The translations under genes were made by a program, and so were the position numbers. Shown piece by piece: positions 25,090 through 33,142 of a DNA stretch of 64,000 bases. Within the stretch, counting starts at the first letter, position 1. Each line of letters begins with the position of its first letter. A model generated the notes under the pieces. That model was not told where the DNA came from, searched no databases, and saw only the letters and a list, made by a program, of their open reading frames with translations. Source of the stretch: CAMUQR01 sp963516005 (GTDB lineage: Bacteria; Patescibacteriota; Saccharimonadia; Saccharimonadales; Saccharimonadaceae); NCBI GenBank assembly GCA_963516005.1, contig CAUPYP010000002.1:62001-126000 (forward strand), in the 5' to 3' direction.

Positions 25090-25734
25090 TTAGATGATAC
25101 TTATGTAGTCGCTTTTTGTAACAATAATATGATCATTAAGCGTAATACCAAGTAGTTTTCCCGCTTCCGCCAGCCTGTTCGTGACATCTTTATCAGCCTG
25201 ACTGGCCTCCAAACTCCCGCTCGGATGATTATGCGCCACGATGATACTGGCGGCGCGATCGGCGATAGCATCGGCGAAAACCTCGCGCGGGTGCACCAGG
25301 CTGGCGGTCAGCGTACCGATGGTCACCACCCGCTTGACGATCAAACGATTCGCACCATCCAGCGTCAGGCAGACGAAATATTCCTGCTTTTTGTCGCGAA
25401 TATCGGACAGCAACTCGACCGCTTTTTCCGGTGAATCAATTATCGGTCTCTCACCATTCAGTAGATACCGTCGCGCCAGCTCAAAATTCGCCAACAACAC
25501 CGCAATTTTTGCCTCGCCTAGGCCAGTTACCTCTCGCAATGTCGTATAATCAATGTCCGCACCTTGAGTTTTGATGAGCTTCAACACCGACCGAGCGATT
25601 TGCTCGACACCAGCTTGCGCATTACCACTGCCAATCACCGCCATCAACAGCTCCAAATCACTCAACTTCGCCGGACCAAATTTCGCCAACTTCTCACGTG
25701 GCCGATCATCTTTGTAGCGATCTTTAATTCTCAT
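25090..25734 (-). CDS. radC: RadC/JAB-domain DNA repair-like protein
   Basis: 214 residues, near the usual 220-230. The N-terminal part has the UPF0758/RadC helix-hairpin-helix (LSDLELLMAVIGSG, LREVTGLGEAKIAVLLA). The C-terminal JAB metalloprotease-like domain has the zinc motif HNHPSGSLEASQADKDVT with a preceding glutamate. Ends NDHIIVTKSDYISI. Its biochemical role is unsettled, and many copies travel with mobile or defence DNA. It has its own extended -10 box only 6 nt before the ATG, so its mRNA is probably leaderless. It borders the restriction-modification island and may be part of it or of the core genome. Confidence 0.9.
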   Translation of the reverse strand: MRIKDRYKDDRPREKLAKFGPAKLSDLELLMAVIGSGNAQAGVEQIARSVLKLIKTQGADIDYTTLREVTGLGEAKIAVLLANFELARRYLLNGERPIIDSPEKAVELLSDIRDKKQEYFVCLTLDGANRLIVKRVVTIGTLTASLVHPREVFADAIADRAASIIVAHNHPSGSLEASQADKDVTNRLAEAGKLLGITLNDHIIVTKSDYISII

Positions 25735-25740
25735 GGTTTA

Positions 25741-25749
25741 ATTTTAACA
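25741..25749 (-). promoter_or_regulatory. Extended -10 promoter of radC (leaderless)
   Basis: Minus-strand TGTTAAAAT (25749 to 25741) is followed by only 6 nt before the ATG at 25734. No room is left for a Shine-Dalgarno sequence. Confidence 0.55.
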
Positions 25750-25808
25750 CAAATCTATAATCACCATATTTTTTAAAAAACTTACGTAATCCTCACACAA
25801 AAAGTTCA

Positions 25809-26819
25809 TCAATTCTTACCATCAACACTCATCACCAACTTAAACTCAGCGCCGGCCGATGGACGACTTTTGACCTGAATTGTGTAGCCACAATGTTCAG
25901 CAAGCGTTTTGGCAATTGCCAGTCCCAAACCATGTCCTGATACATCAGTTCGCGTACGTGCCATATCCGCCCGATAGAATCGCTCAAAAATCCGCCGTTG
26001 ATCACTCGGCGTGATACCTGGACCATTATCTTTAATTACAAATTCCAGTGTGTTTTTCTTGAGGCGCGCTCGCAACATTACCTCGCCATTTTTAGCTGGC
26101 AAATATTTAATCGCATTATCGACAAAAATCGCCAAAATCTGTCGCACTGCATTCGTTTGCAGAGCCACTTCACGAATGGGGGTTTTTTCGTCATAAATCA
26201 ACTTCGCCTGCTTGGCCTTAGCCGCTGGAGCAAACTTCCCTACTAATTCTTTAATCAACACTGACGGACTGACCAACTCAGGCGTTGTAATAATATTTTC
26301 TGACCTCGCCATATCCAGTAGGGAATTTGTCAAATCAGTTATTTTTTTAATTTCAGCAACATTTTGCCCCAAAACTTGACGCATTTTGGCATCAGTCAGG
26401 GTTGTTTTACGCAGTGCCACTTCATTACTCAGTAATAACGCCGACAACGGAGTGCGCAGTTCATGACTAGCATCCGATACAAATTGCGCTTGCTGTTCAA
26501 TTGACCGCTCAATTGGCGCCAACGTTCGACGCGCCAGAATTAAACTCAAACCATAGCCCACAATCAACATCACCCCGTTTAAAATTGCCAGTGACATAAT
26601 CACCAGACCTCGTGTCTCATTATCCCGCCGTTCCAAACGACGATTCAACTGATCCTCAATCACCACCAACGACTGCTGACTATGCTCGCTTGGTGGCAAT
26701 GGTCGATGCAATTGCAAAGACATAATTGCATAAATAATTCCACTAAAAACTAGCGATAGTGTCATAATCACTGCCAAATAGCTCAATGCTAAACGACGCA
26801 CCCGTTGCTGATGTTTCAC
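25809..26819 (-). CDS. Two-component sensor histidine kinase
   Basis: 336 residues. Two membrane helices (about 11-33 and 71-95) frame a short extracytoplasmic loop of about 40 residues. The dimerisation/phosphoacceptor helix has SDASHELRTPLSALL with His119. The ATPase domain has the N box DNAIKYLPAKN, the G1 box DNGPGI, the F box RIFERFYRAD and the G2 box GHGLGLAI. No separate HAMP domain is evident. It phosphorylates the response regulator encoded just upstream, which overlaps it by 4 bp (ATGA). The small sensor loop gives no clue to the signal, which might be sensed in the membrane. Confidence 0.94.
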   Translation of the reverse strand: MKHQQRVRRLALSYLAVIMTLSLVFSGIIYAIMSLQLHRPLPPSEHSQQSLVVIEDQLNRRLERRDNETRGLVIMSLAILNGVMLIVGYGLSLILARRTLAPIERSIEQQAQFVSDASHELRTPLSALLLSNEVALRKTTLTDAKMRQVLGQNVAEIKKITDLTNSLLDMARSENIITTPELVSPSVLIKELVGKFAPAAKAKQAKLIYDEKTPIREVALQTNAVRQILAIFVDNAIKYLPAKNGEVMLRARLKKNTLEFVIKDNGPGITPSDQRRIFERFYRADMARTRTDVSGHGLGLAIAKTLAEHCGYTIQVKSRPSAGAEFKLVMSVDGKN

Positions 26820-27490
26820 GCTTTTTCCTCAAGTTTATAACCAAAACCCGGCACGGTATGGATCAGTTTTTTACCAAACGGTTTATCGACTTTGCGCCGT
26901 AAAAACATAATAAATAATTCCACATTATTCGGCAAAACATCAGCATCAAAATCCCAAACATGCGCAATAATTTGTTCTTTTGATAAAACTTTGCCAGTGT
27001 TGCGCATTAAATATTCCAGCACGCCATATTCTTTAGTTGTCAGGCTAATTTCCTGCGAAGCACGCGTCACTTTTTTAAAACTAGGATCTAATGTTAAATC
27101 ACCCACTCGCAGAACTTCACCTAGTTTTTCGTTCGGACGACGCAAAATCGCCCGTAATCGCGCCAATAACACTTCAAAACTAAACGGTTTTGCTAAATAA
27201 TCATCAGCGCCCGTATCCAAACCTTTCACAATATCACGCTCAGCATCACGCGCCGTCAGCATCAAAATTGGCGTACGTTTACCATCTTGACGCAGTGCCT
27301 GACACACCTCATAACCATTCATATTCGGCAACATAATATCAAGAATAATTGCATCATAATCATCGGCCGTCGCCGTCCGATAGCCTTCATCACCGTCGTG
27401 TGCCACATCAACCGCATAAGTCTCATCTTCCAGACCCTCCTTGAGCGACCGCGCAATCGCCACGTCATCTTCAATTAATAAAATCCTCAT
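26816..27490 (-). CDS. OmpR/PhoB-family response regulator
   Basis: 224 residues, standard for the family. Receiver domain at 1-120 with the acidic pair Glu7/Asp8/Asp9 (LIEDDVA), phosphoacceptor Asp51 (AIILDIMLP), Thr in MLTARD and Lys in LAKPF. Winged-helix DNA-binding domain at about 130-222 (LTTKEYGVLEYLMRN, then VELFIMFLRRKVD). It is cotranscribed with the histidine kinase (4-bp overlap) and follows the DUF1697 gene by two bases, so all may share one transcript with the winged-helix gene upstream. The regulon is unknown. Confidence 0.95.
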   Translation of the reverse strand: MRILLIEDDVAIARSLKEGLEDETYAVDVAHDGDEGYRTATADDYDAIILDIMLPNMNGYEVCQALRQDGKRTPILMLTARDAERDIVKGLDTGADDYLAKPFSFEVLLARLRAILRRPNEKLGEVLRVGDLTLDPSFKKVTRASQEISLTTKEYGVLEYLMRNTGKVLSKEQIIAHVWDFDADVLPNNVELFIMFLRRKVDKPFGKKLIHTVPGFGYKLEEKA

Positions 27491-27492
27491 AT

Positions 27493-28026
27493 TTAGCCTA
27501 ACATTTTTCCTAGTTTATCAAATGTGCGTCCATTGCGAATCGTCACCAGCGGATAAAATTTCTCTTTTATTAATAATTTATGATAGGCTGTGCGTAAAAA
27601 TTCTTTTTCGCTGTATTTTCCCCAAAATACCGCCTTTTTACCAAAATGAACAATTTCATCATGCAGGGGCATTTGGCTAATTTTATTTTGAATATCCTCA
27701 GGATTTGCTTCATCGGTATAAAATAGCACATCGGTTCGCGCCAGAGGCTGATACCACCATTCTGGCAAATTCGCCACTTCGTCTAAATATTCATCTTTGG
27801 TTAAAATCACATATTTAATCGTAAACGGAAAACGCCCTAGGATAGCAATAATATTGCTTTTGATTAACGCAAAGCTATCATCAGCATCAAAAATCACATT
27901 ACCGCTATTGATATAAGTGACCACATTTTGATATCCTGCCTCTTCCAAGCTGACCTTAAGGTCTTGCATCGAAACTTTATTTTTTCCACCAACATTGATA
28001 CCTCGAAGCAATAGGATATATCTCAT
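27493..28026 (-). CDS. DUF1697 family protein
   Basis: 177 residues. The N-terminus is the DUF1697 hallmark: MRYILLLRGINVGGKNKVSM, then SLEEAGYQNVVTYINSGNV. Length fits the family. It is cytosolic, with no signal or membrane segment. The biochemical function of DUF1697 proteins is not established. It lies 4 nt downstream of a winged-helix gene and 2 nt upstream of the response regulator, so it is part of that transcript. Confidence 0.9.
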   Translation of the reverse strand: MRYILLLRGINVGGKNKVSMQDLKVSLEEAGYQNVVTYINSGNVIFDADDSFALIKSNIIAILGRFPFTIKYVILTKDEYLDEVANLPEWWYQPLARTDVLFYTDEANPEDIQNKISQMPLHDEIVHFGKKAVFWGKYSEKEFLRTAYHKLLIKEKFYPLVTIRNGRTFDKLGKMLG

Positions 28027-28030
28027 GTGT

Positions 28031-28303
28031 TTAGTATATCATCGCCTGCATTTCTGGCCAAATTTGTTGCACCAAACGCTTACCGCGCGTCGTCAGTCGC
28101 ACCCAAGCGTCACCATAGACCTGCTCAATTGCCATCAATCCCTTGCGTCGCAAATCGGACAATACATTCATCGCCGTACGACGTGGCATACCAACTTGTG
28201 CTGCGAGCATAGCGATATCATCACCGCCGTCCTCGTATACCTGTTGCAACACCAGTGCCTCATTAGTTGTTAAGTTAATTTCTTTTGCTTGCTTTTTACT
28301 CAT
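28031..28303 (-). CDS. Small winged-helix DNA-binding protein
   Basis: 90 residues forming a single winged helix-turn-helix: LTTNEALVLQQVYEDG (helix 1), IAMLAAQVGMPRRTAMNVLSD (helix-turn-helix), then KGLMAIEQ and DAWVRLTTRGKRLVQQI (wing and final helix). It resembles MarR/PadR-size regulators without a sensor domain. GAAAGGAA precedes the start as a ribosome site. It heads the transcript with the DUF1697 gene and the two-component system, and may regulate it. The target is unknown. Confidence 0.8.
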   Translation of the reverse strand: MSKKQAKEINLTTNEALVLQQVYEDGGDDIAMLAAQVGMPRRTAMNVLSDLRRKGLMAIEQVYGDAWVRLTTRGKRLVQQIWPEMQAMIY

Positions 28304-28392
28304 AATTTTCCTTTCGTGATGTTAATGGTTATATAATAAACGGTCAACCTTTAATTTCGCTTTAAAAACTTTTAAGGCAACTATCAATTTTA

Positions 28393-28430
28393 AAAAAGTC
28401 GCTACGGTGGATTGCGTAACGACTTTTTAT
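28393..28430 (-). terminator. Intrinsic terminator of the thioredoxin-rhodanese gene
   Basis: Hairpin with arms AAAAAGTCGCTACG and CGTAACGACTTTTT (one mismatch, 8-nt loop). It lies just after the minus-strand stop at 28447 and ends in a T-run on that strand. Confidence 0.75.
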
Positions 28431-28446
28431 TTTAAAAGGCAGAACT

Positions 28447-29370
28447 CTATTTAACTAAACTAAAACCTAATTTCGTCAGATCACCCAAACCACCCAAGTC
28501 TACAACATTGGTATAGCCTTGTTTTTGGAGTAATTGTTGAGCAGTCGCCGAGCGATTACCACTGCGACAATAGAGGTAAATCTTGGTGTCTTTGTTCACT
28601 TGTGATGAGAGTTGGTTTTTGCCAGCTTGAATATCACTCAATGGCCACAGAGTCGCACCATCAACATGTCCCGCTTGATATTCTTCGGTTGTGCGGACAT
28701 CAATCACCACGGCGCCTTTTTTCACATCTTGCATAATTTTTTCCTTGGTTAGTGGGCTATCTTTAATTTGTTGAATCATTTCTCGGAATTGTTTCACTGC
28801 TCGGCTATAACGTGCATCTGTCCAATAATTATCAGGGGTGAGTTTTTCGCCGTCAGGTGCGGTTTCTTGTAAGAAATGGCCGACAATTTTACCCTTTTTT
28901 ACGGCTGTCACATCTGGCACATAAATCCGTGGTTGACCTTTGTCATCTTTATTAAGTAATGGTTCAAGTTTTTTGATTAGTTTTTGGTAAGTTTCAGTGT
29001 TGTGAGCCCGCGCTTCTTTAATATTTAAATAATAAATCTTATCCAAATTCTCTGCCTTAGCCGCTTCATCGACAATTGGTGCTAGCGCCTGACACCATGG
29101 ACATTCGGTAAAACCAAGAAAAATTAGCCCATCGCCCGATTCAAACTTTGCCAAAATCTCATTTTCGTTAGTCTCTACGAAACGATGATCGGCTGGTAAT
29201 TTTGGATAAAGTTTTTGAAAATCAGCGCGTGTTGTCGCCAAATTTTGATTAGTATTTGGCTGTGGTTGTTCTTTTTTAAAAAAGTGATTGATTGCAAAAT
29301 AACCACCCACCGCCAATACCAGCACCGCACCGACGATAATAGCTATTTTTTTAGTTTGTGAATTGTTCAT
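28447..29370 (-). CDS. Membrane-anchored thioredoxin-like and rhodanese fusion protein
   Basis: 307 residues. The N-terminal anchor (about 7-28) places the rest outside the membrane. A thioredoxin-like domain follows (about 55-200) with an active-site FTECPWCQALAP (CPWC). A rhodanese domain comes next (about 212-305), with VIDVRTTEEYQAGHVDGAT and the catalytic loop YCRSGNRSA (Cys, then R-S-G-N-R). An extracytoplasmic redox/sulfur-transfer or disulphide-handling role is inferred. The two domains joined in one chain are unusual. The gene has its own leaderless-type promoter, divergent from the PEBP gene, and a strong terminator. Confidence 0.88.
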   Translation of the reverse strand: MNNSQTKKIAIIVGAVLVLAVGGYFAINHFFKKEQPQPNTNQNLATTRADFQKLYPKLPADHRFVETNENEILAKFESGDGLIFLGFTECPWCQALAPIVDEAAKAENLDKIYYLNIKEARAHNTETYQKLIKKLEPLLNKDDKGQPRIYVPDVTAVKKGKIVGHFLQETAPDGEKLTPDNYWTDARYSRAVKQFREMIQQIKDSPLTKEKIMQDVKKGAVVIDVRTTEEYQAGHVDGATLWPLSDIQAGKNQLSSQVNKDTKIYLYCRSGNRSATAQQLLQKQGYTNVVDLGGLGDLTKLGFSLVK

Positions 29371-29376
29371 ATAATT

Positions 29377-29418
29377 ATTGTAGCACTATGCTAATTTTAG
29401 TCAAAAAAATGTTAAAAT
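29377..29418. promoter_or_regulatory. Divergent leaderless promoter pair
   Basis: On the minus strand TGCTACAAT (29385 to 29377) ends 6 nt before the ATG at 29370. On the plus strand TGTTAAAAT (29410-29418) ends 6 nt before the ATG at 29425. Both genes probably have leaderless mRNAs. Confidence 0.55.
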
Positions 29419-29424
29419 TAAGCT

Positions 29425-29886
29425 ATGAATATATCTAGCCCGGCATTTGCCGACAACGCCAAAATGCCAAAGATTTACGCTAAACTTGGCGGTAATCAAC
29501 GCCCACCACTCAAGATTAGTGAAGTACCCGCAGAGACCAAAACTTTAGCTATTATCTGCCATGACCCCGATGCACCGGGGAGCGATGGATTTTATCATTG
29601 GACGGTGTGGAATTTACCAGCTGACACCGCCACCATCACTGACGATTCACTACCAATAGGCGCTGTCGAAGGTATAACTAACTGGGGTCGCCCCGGCTGG
29701 AACGGACCACAACCACCATTTGGCACGCACCGCTATCAATTTTATGTGTACGCCCTCGACACAACACTAGATTTGCCAATCGACACTAAGCCCAAGGAAC
29801 TAATCACTACCATCACACCACATATTATCGACCAAGCTATGCTAACTGGGAAGTTTGGTGTGTTGGATATTTTGCGACATAACTAA
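29425..29886 (+). CDS. YbhB/YbcL-type PEBP (Raf kinase inhibitor-like) protein
   Basis: 153 residues, the usual length. The phosphatidylethanolamine-binding signature is complete: ICHDPDAPGSDGFYHWTVWN near 47-66, then GRPGWNGPQPPFGTHRYQFY near 92-111. It is cytosolic, with no signal peptide. Bacterial members bind anionic ligands, but the role in bacteria is unclear. It is monocistronic, with an extended -10 box 6 nt ahead of the ATG and a terminator downstream. Confidence 0.93.
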   Translation: MNISSPAFADNAKMPKIYAKLGGNQRPPLKISEVPAETKTLAIICHDPDAPGSDGFYHWTVWNLPADTATITDDSLPIGAVEGITNWGRPGWNGPQPPFGTHRYQFYVYALDTTLDLPIDTKPKELITTITPHIIDQAMLTGKFGVLDILRHN

Positions 29887-29900
29887 AGTTTTTTAAAAAA

Positions 29901-29930
29901 GAAAAAACACCTCATACGAAGTGTCTTTTC
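29901..29930. terminator. Bidirectional terminator between PEBP gene and tRNA
   Basis: Stem GAAAAAACAC / GTGTCTTTTC (one mismatch) at 29901-29910 and 29921-29930 with a 10-nt loop. The A/T tracts on both sides can end the PEBP mRNA on plus and the tRNA precursor on minus. Confidence 0.65.
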
Positions 29931-29931
29931 T

Positions 29932-30006
29932 TGGCTCCGGCGGCTGGGCTCGAACCAGCGACCTATTGGTTAACAGCCAACCGCTCTACCGCTGAGCTAC
30001 GCCGGA
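29932..30006 (-). tRNA. tRNA-Asn (anticodon GTT)
   Basis: The minus strand folds as a full cloverleaf. Acceptor arms are TCCGGCG / CGCCGGA and the D arm is GCTC...GAGC. The anticodon loop CTGTTAA carries GTT, and the T arm is GCTGG TTCGAGC CCAGC. The discriminator is G, and the CCA end is encoded (29932-29934). The anticodon stem ends in one G-T wobble. It lies between the PEBP gene and the LexA-HTH gene. Confidence 0.95.
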
Positions 30007-30046
30007 ATACTTAGCTATTATATGAGAAGATTCACTCAAAGTCAAG

Positions 30047-30406
30047 TTATTTCTGCGTTGGTTTTTCGACCATTTCGGTCAGCTCAGCAATATTTAAAAT
30101 TTTAAAAGCTTTTTTAACGCTCACCAATTCCAGTTCGTCGAGTTGCTTCAGGCGAATCATAATTTGCTGATCAAGTGACATTGCGACTGACTGTTCGGGC
30201 TTGACCACCTCGAGTGAACGCGCCGTACCGTCATTTTTACGAATTAACTCTAGCGCCACCAGATTATTAATATGCTCCGCCACTGTAGCGATTGATTTGT
30301 AACCAAGCGCTTCGGCAATTTCCCGATAACTCGGACTAAAACCCTGATTATCCGCAAAACTCTCAATAAAATCCAATAAAATCTTTTGTTTTTTAGTAAT
30401 TTTCAT
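30047..30406 (-). CDS. LexA-type winged-helix protein lacking the protease domain
   Basis: 119 residues. Residues 1-70 match the LexA DNA-binding domain: TKKQKILLDFIESFADNQGF, PSYREIAEALGYKSIATVAE and HINNLVALELIRKN. The autoprotease half of LexA (Ser/Lys dyad) is absent. It is replaced by a short helical tail of about 45 residues. The protein can therefore bind DNA but cannot self-cleave in an SOS response. It overlaps the end of the O-antigen ligase gene by 14 bp and is cotranscribed, hinting at control of surface polysaccharide genes. The target is unknown. Confidence 0.85.
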   Translation of the reverse strand: MKITKKQKILLDFIESFADNQGFSPSYREIAEALGYKSIATVAEHINNLVALELIRKNDGTARSLEVVKPEQSVAMSLDQQIMIRLKQLDELELVSVKKAFKILNIAELTEMVEKPTQK

Positions 30407-31697
30407 ATTTACTCCGTGTTGTTTGATTTATTAATGCTAAACATAAGCCAGCCAGCCCCCACCAACTATAACTCACTGCATCATCCGCCCACATTGGCAA
30501 TACTAAATTAATCACCACCAAGCCCACTCCACTAATTAACAACGCACCAGCCAGCCATTGCTGACGATGGCAATACAACTGCCTCAATACTGCAACATTT
30601 AATGCCAAAAACATCACCCCACCGATTATCCCAACCTCCACCATCATTGCAAGATAATAATTTTCGATAATATTGACACGCTGGTTATAGACCGATGGCG
30701 TGCCGGTTGACCCCACACCCGAACCGAATGGTCGTTGCCTAATTTGAGTGAGCGCCAGTTGGATTGAGCTTGAATGCTCTTGATTAGATTTACCAACAGA
30801 TGAACTCTGCGGATTATGATGCAAGACAACTTGCTGGAAATAGTGCGCCAACTGACTATTAGGAAATTGACTGATCAGAAACATCAGCACAATTCCACCA
30901 CTAACCAGCAGACTAGCACCGATACGAGTATATTTTTGGCGATCAGCGACTGACAATTTTAAGATTAAGCCACCCACGACCATTACTACCACCGCTAACC
31001 ACGCACTTCTTGACCAAGTCCAAATCAGCACCAGTCCCACCACACCAATCATCAACCAATCAGCCTTATCTAGTCGAGAGCGCTGTTTCATCAAGATATA
31101 AGCTAGCACTATTACGCACAACGCACCCAGCGGGTTCGGACCACGCAAAGTCGAGTTAATCCGCACCAAAGCGTGATTTTGATCGACCGTCAGATAAGGC
31201 ATAATCGTCTCGGTCGAATACCCAAAATTAGCTAAAAAATCCTTCGGTAGCAACACAATTTGCGCTACCGCAAAAATCATTACCGCGCCAACCGCCCACC
31301 ACCATTTTTTAATCACTGCCTGGATCAGCTGTCGATTATACACACCAACCGCGTAAAATACTGCAAACAGTGCCACAAATCGCAAATTCAACAATAATCC
31401 ACCCACCACCGCTATCAAATTACCACCCAGCAGAAGCGCCATCGCAACCTGCCATAAGCCATAAACCAGTCCAAGTTGCAATAAGCGTGAGCGCCAGACT
31501 GCTCTCGTCAGCCAACCCACTAACAAGGTTAACACCACCAGCACTGCTAAATAAATTTCCGAAAATGCCTTAAAAATCCACCGATATTCCGGCCAATGAC
31601 TATTTAAAAACACCATAATAGGCGTTTGCAATAGCACCACTACCAAAAACCAGCTCGCTAATTGCCGAGTGAGAGTTTTTAAAAATTGGTTTTGCAT
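30393..31697 (-). CDS. O-antigen ligase / polymerase family membrane protein (WzyC-like)
   Basis: 434 residues with about ten to twelve membrane helices. A large extracytoplasmic loop sits before the last helices, containing the conserved pattern QIRQRPFGSGVGSTG and NIIENYYLAMMVEVGIIGG. This is the layout of the Wzy_C/O-antigen ligase superfamily, which joins or polymerises undecaprenyl-linked glycans on the outer face of the membrane. It diverges from the exopolysaccharide operon at 31724 and probably works on the same polymer. The mRNA appears leaderless, with TATAAT ending 7 nt before the ATG. Confidence 0.85.
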   Translation of the reverse strand: MQNQFLKTLTRQLASWFLVVVLLQTPIMVFLNSHWPEYRWIFKAFSEIYLAVLVVLTLLVGWLTRAVWRSRLLQLGLVYGLWQVAMALLLGGNLIAVVGGLLLNLRFVALFAVFYAVGVYNRQLIQAVIKKWWWAVGAVMIFAVAQIVLLPKDFLANFGYSTETIMPYLTVDQNHALVRINSTLRGPNPLGALCVIVLAYILMKQRSRLDKADWLMIGVVGLVLIWTWSRSAWLAVVVMVVGGLILKLSVADRQKYTRIGASLLVSGGIVLMFLISQFPNSQLAHYFQQVVLHHNPQSSSVGKSNQEHSSSIQLALTQIRQRPFGSGVGSTGTPSVYNQRVNIIENYYLAMMVEVGIIGGVMFLALNVAVLRQLYCHRQQWLAGALLISGVGLVVINLVLPMWADDAVSYSWWGLAGLCLALINQTTRSKYENY

Positions 31698-31704
31698 AGA
31701 TATT

Positions 31705-31714
31705 ATTATATAAT
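31705..31714. promoter_or_regulatory. Palindromic -10 box shared by divergent leaderless promoters
   Basis: ATTATATAAT is a perfect palindrome, so it gives TATAAT on both strands (31709-31714 plus; 31710 to 31705 minus). The ATGs are 9 nt downstream on plus (31724) and 7 nt downstream on minus (31697). On plus a -35 TTGGTT (31686-31691) sits at 17-nt spacing. One site probably directs both the ligase/LexA-HTH pair and the exopolysaccharide operon. Confidence 0.55.
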
Positions 31715-31723
31715 ATCCGTTAA

Positions 31724-33142
31724 ATGAAACGAAATTCTAAATCCATCAAATTAATCCTGTTGGCGATTGACTTTATAGTTCTTAGTTTAGTTTTTGGCTT
31801 GTCGTATTTGATCCGCGTTAAATATGACCCCCGCCCTTTATTGTATCCGGTTTACGCTAAAGAATTTTTATTCTCTTCGCTCGTGGTAATTCCCCTATGG
31901 ATTCTGGGATTTTTAAATCTGGGCTTATATTCCACCCGTATTTACCGCCAACGCATCGCTTCTTGGGCGCGCATTATTATCGGCAACTGTCTCGGAATTT
32001 TACTGATTATTGGCTGGGAATACATCACTGGACAATATATCTTCCCAGCACGCTTAGTGACGCTCTATGTGTTGTTTGGATCAATTACCGCCTTAATTTT
32101 TGCGCGAGAATTGTTTAACTTTATCCAAGGTTATTTATTTGCAAAAAATATCGGCACCGAAAAAGTCTTATTAATTGGTAAAAACGAAATTGCCGACAGC
32201 CTCCTCAATCAACTCGCCTATAATCCACGCAGTGGCTATGATTTAGTTGCTTCCACCGGTATTAAACTTGACGGCATTAAATACTATCCGCGCCTCGAAA
32301 CTGCGCTTAATAACCTTGATAATGACCAAATTATGACCATTATTCAGACTGATATGTATGATTCGGCTAGTCGCAACCACAAAATTCTCCACCTCACCCA
32401 GGTCAAACATCTCAATTATATGTTTATACCGGGTGAGCCAGAGTTTTATTACGGCAAAAATACCATCGAAATTTTAATGGGTTATCCAATTTTGTCAGTT
32501 CATCAAACACCATTAATTGGCTGGGGTGAAATTATTAAACGCTTCTTTGACTTGGTGATTACTATTTTATTCCTGCCAATCTGGGGGACAATCTTTTTGC
32601 TAATCTGTTTACTGCAAAAAATCTTCAATCCTGGACCGATTTTTTATACTTCCAAACGCCTCAGTCGCTTCTCCCAACCGTTTGATTTATATAAATTCCG
32701 CTCAATGGGCGCGCAATACGGCTCAAAAGACGCCGCTCTGGAATTTGAAGAAATGGGGCGACCTGATTTAGCTGAAGAATATCGCCTCAAGCGCAAAGTT
32801 GACCACGATCCACGCATTACTAAGTTTGGTCAATTCTTACGCACCACTTCACTCGATGAATTACCTCAGTTAATTAATGTTTTAAAAGGCAATCTCAGTC
32901 TAGTCGGACCGCGACCAATCTTGCCACAAGAATTAAAATTCTCAGATCGCACCACTGCTTTACTCCATAGCGTTAAATCGGGCGTCACTGGCCTATGGCA
33001 AGTGTCTGGGCGCAGTAATTTAAGCTTCGAAAAACGCATTGAACTGGAAACTTATTACGCTCAAAACTGGAGTTTATGGCTGGATTTGAAGATTCTAATT
33101 AAAACCCCTCTCGAAATCCTAAAACGTCGAGGTTCAAAATAA
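31724..33142 (+). CDS. Polyprenyl glycosylphosphotransferase (priming sugar transferase)
   Basis: 472 residues. Four N-terminal membrane helices and a CoA-binding-like central domain (VLLIGKNEIADSLLNQLAYNP) precede the catalytic bacterial sugar transferase domain (about 260-465). The latter has one membrane helix (KRFFDLVITILFLPIWG), LYKFRSMG, TSLDELPQLINVLKGNLSLV and the terminal WQVSGRSNLSF. It starts repeat-unit assembly by moving a sugar-1-phosphate onto undecaprenyl phosphate at the inner face of the membrane. It is the first gene of the exopolysaccharide operon, and its stop overlaps the next start (TAATG). Confidence 0.93.
   Translation: MKRNSKSIKLILLAIDFIVLSLVFGLSYLIRVKYDPRPLLYPVYAKEFLFSSLVVIPLWILGFLNLGLYSTRIYRQRIASWARIIIGNCLGILLIIGWEYITGQYIFPARLVTLYVLFGSITALIFARELFNFIQGYLFAKNIGTEKVLLIGKNEIADSLLNQLAYNPRSGYDLVASTGIKLDGIKYYPRLETALNNLDNDQIMTIIQTDMYDSASRNHKILHLTQVKHLNYMFIPGEPEFYYGKNTIEILMGYPILSVHQTPLIGWGEIIKRFFDLVITILFLPIWGTIFLLICLLQKIFNPGPIFYTSKRLSRFSQPFDLYKFRSMGAQYGSKDAALEFEEMGRPDLAEEYRLKRKVDHDPRITKFGQFLRTTSLDELPQLINVLKGNLSLVGPRPILPQELKFSDRTTALLHSVKSGVTGLWQVSGRSNLSFEKRIELETYYAQNWSLWLDLKILIKTPLEILKRRGSK

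Noticed and set aside
16238..25734. Insertion sequence or integrase flanking the R-M island
   Set aside because: No transposase, integrase or clear terminal repeat was found at either edge, so mobility is not supported here.
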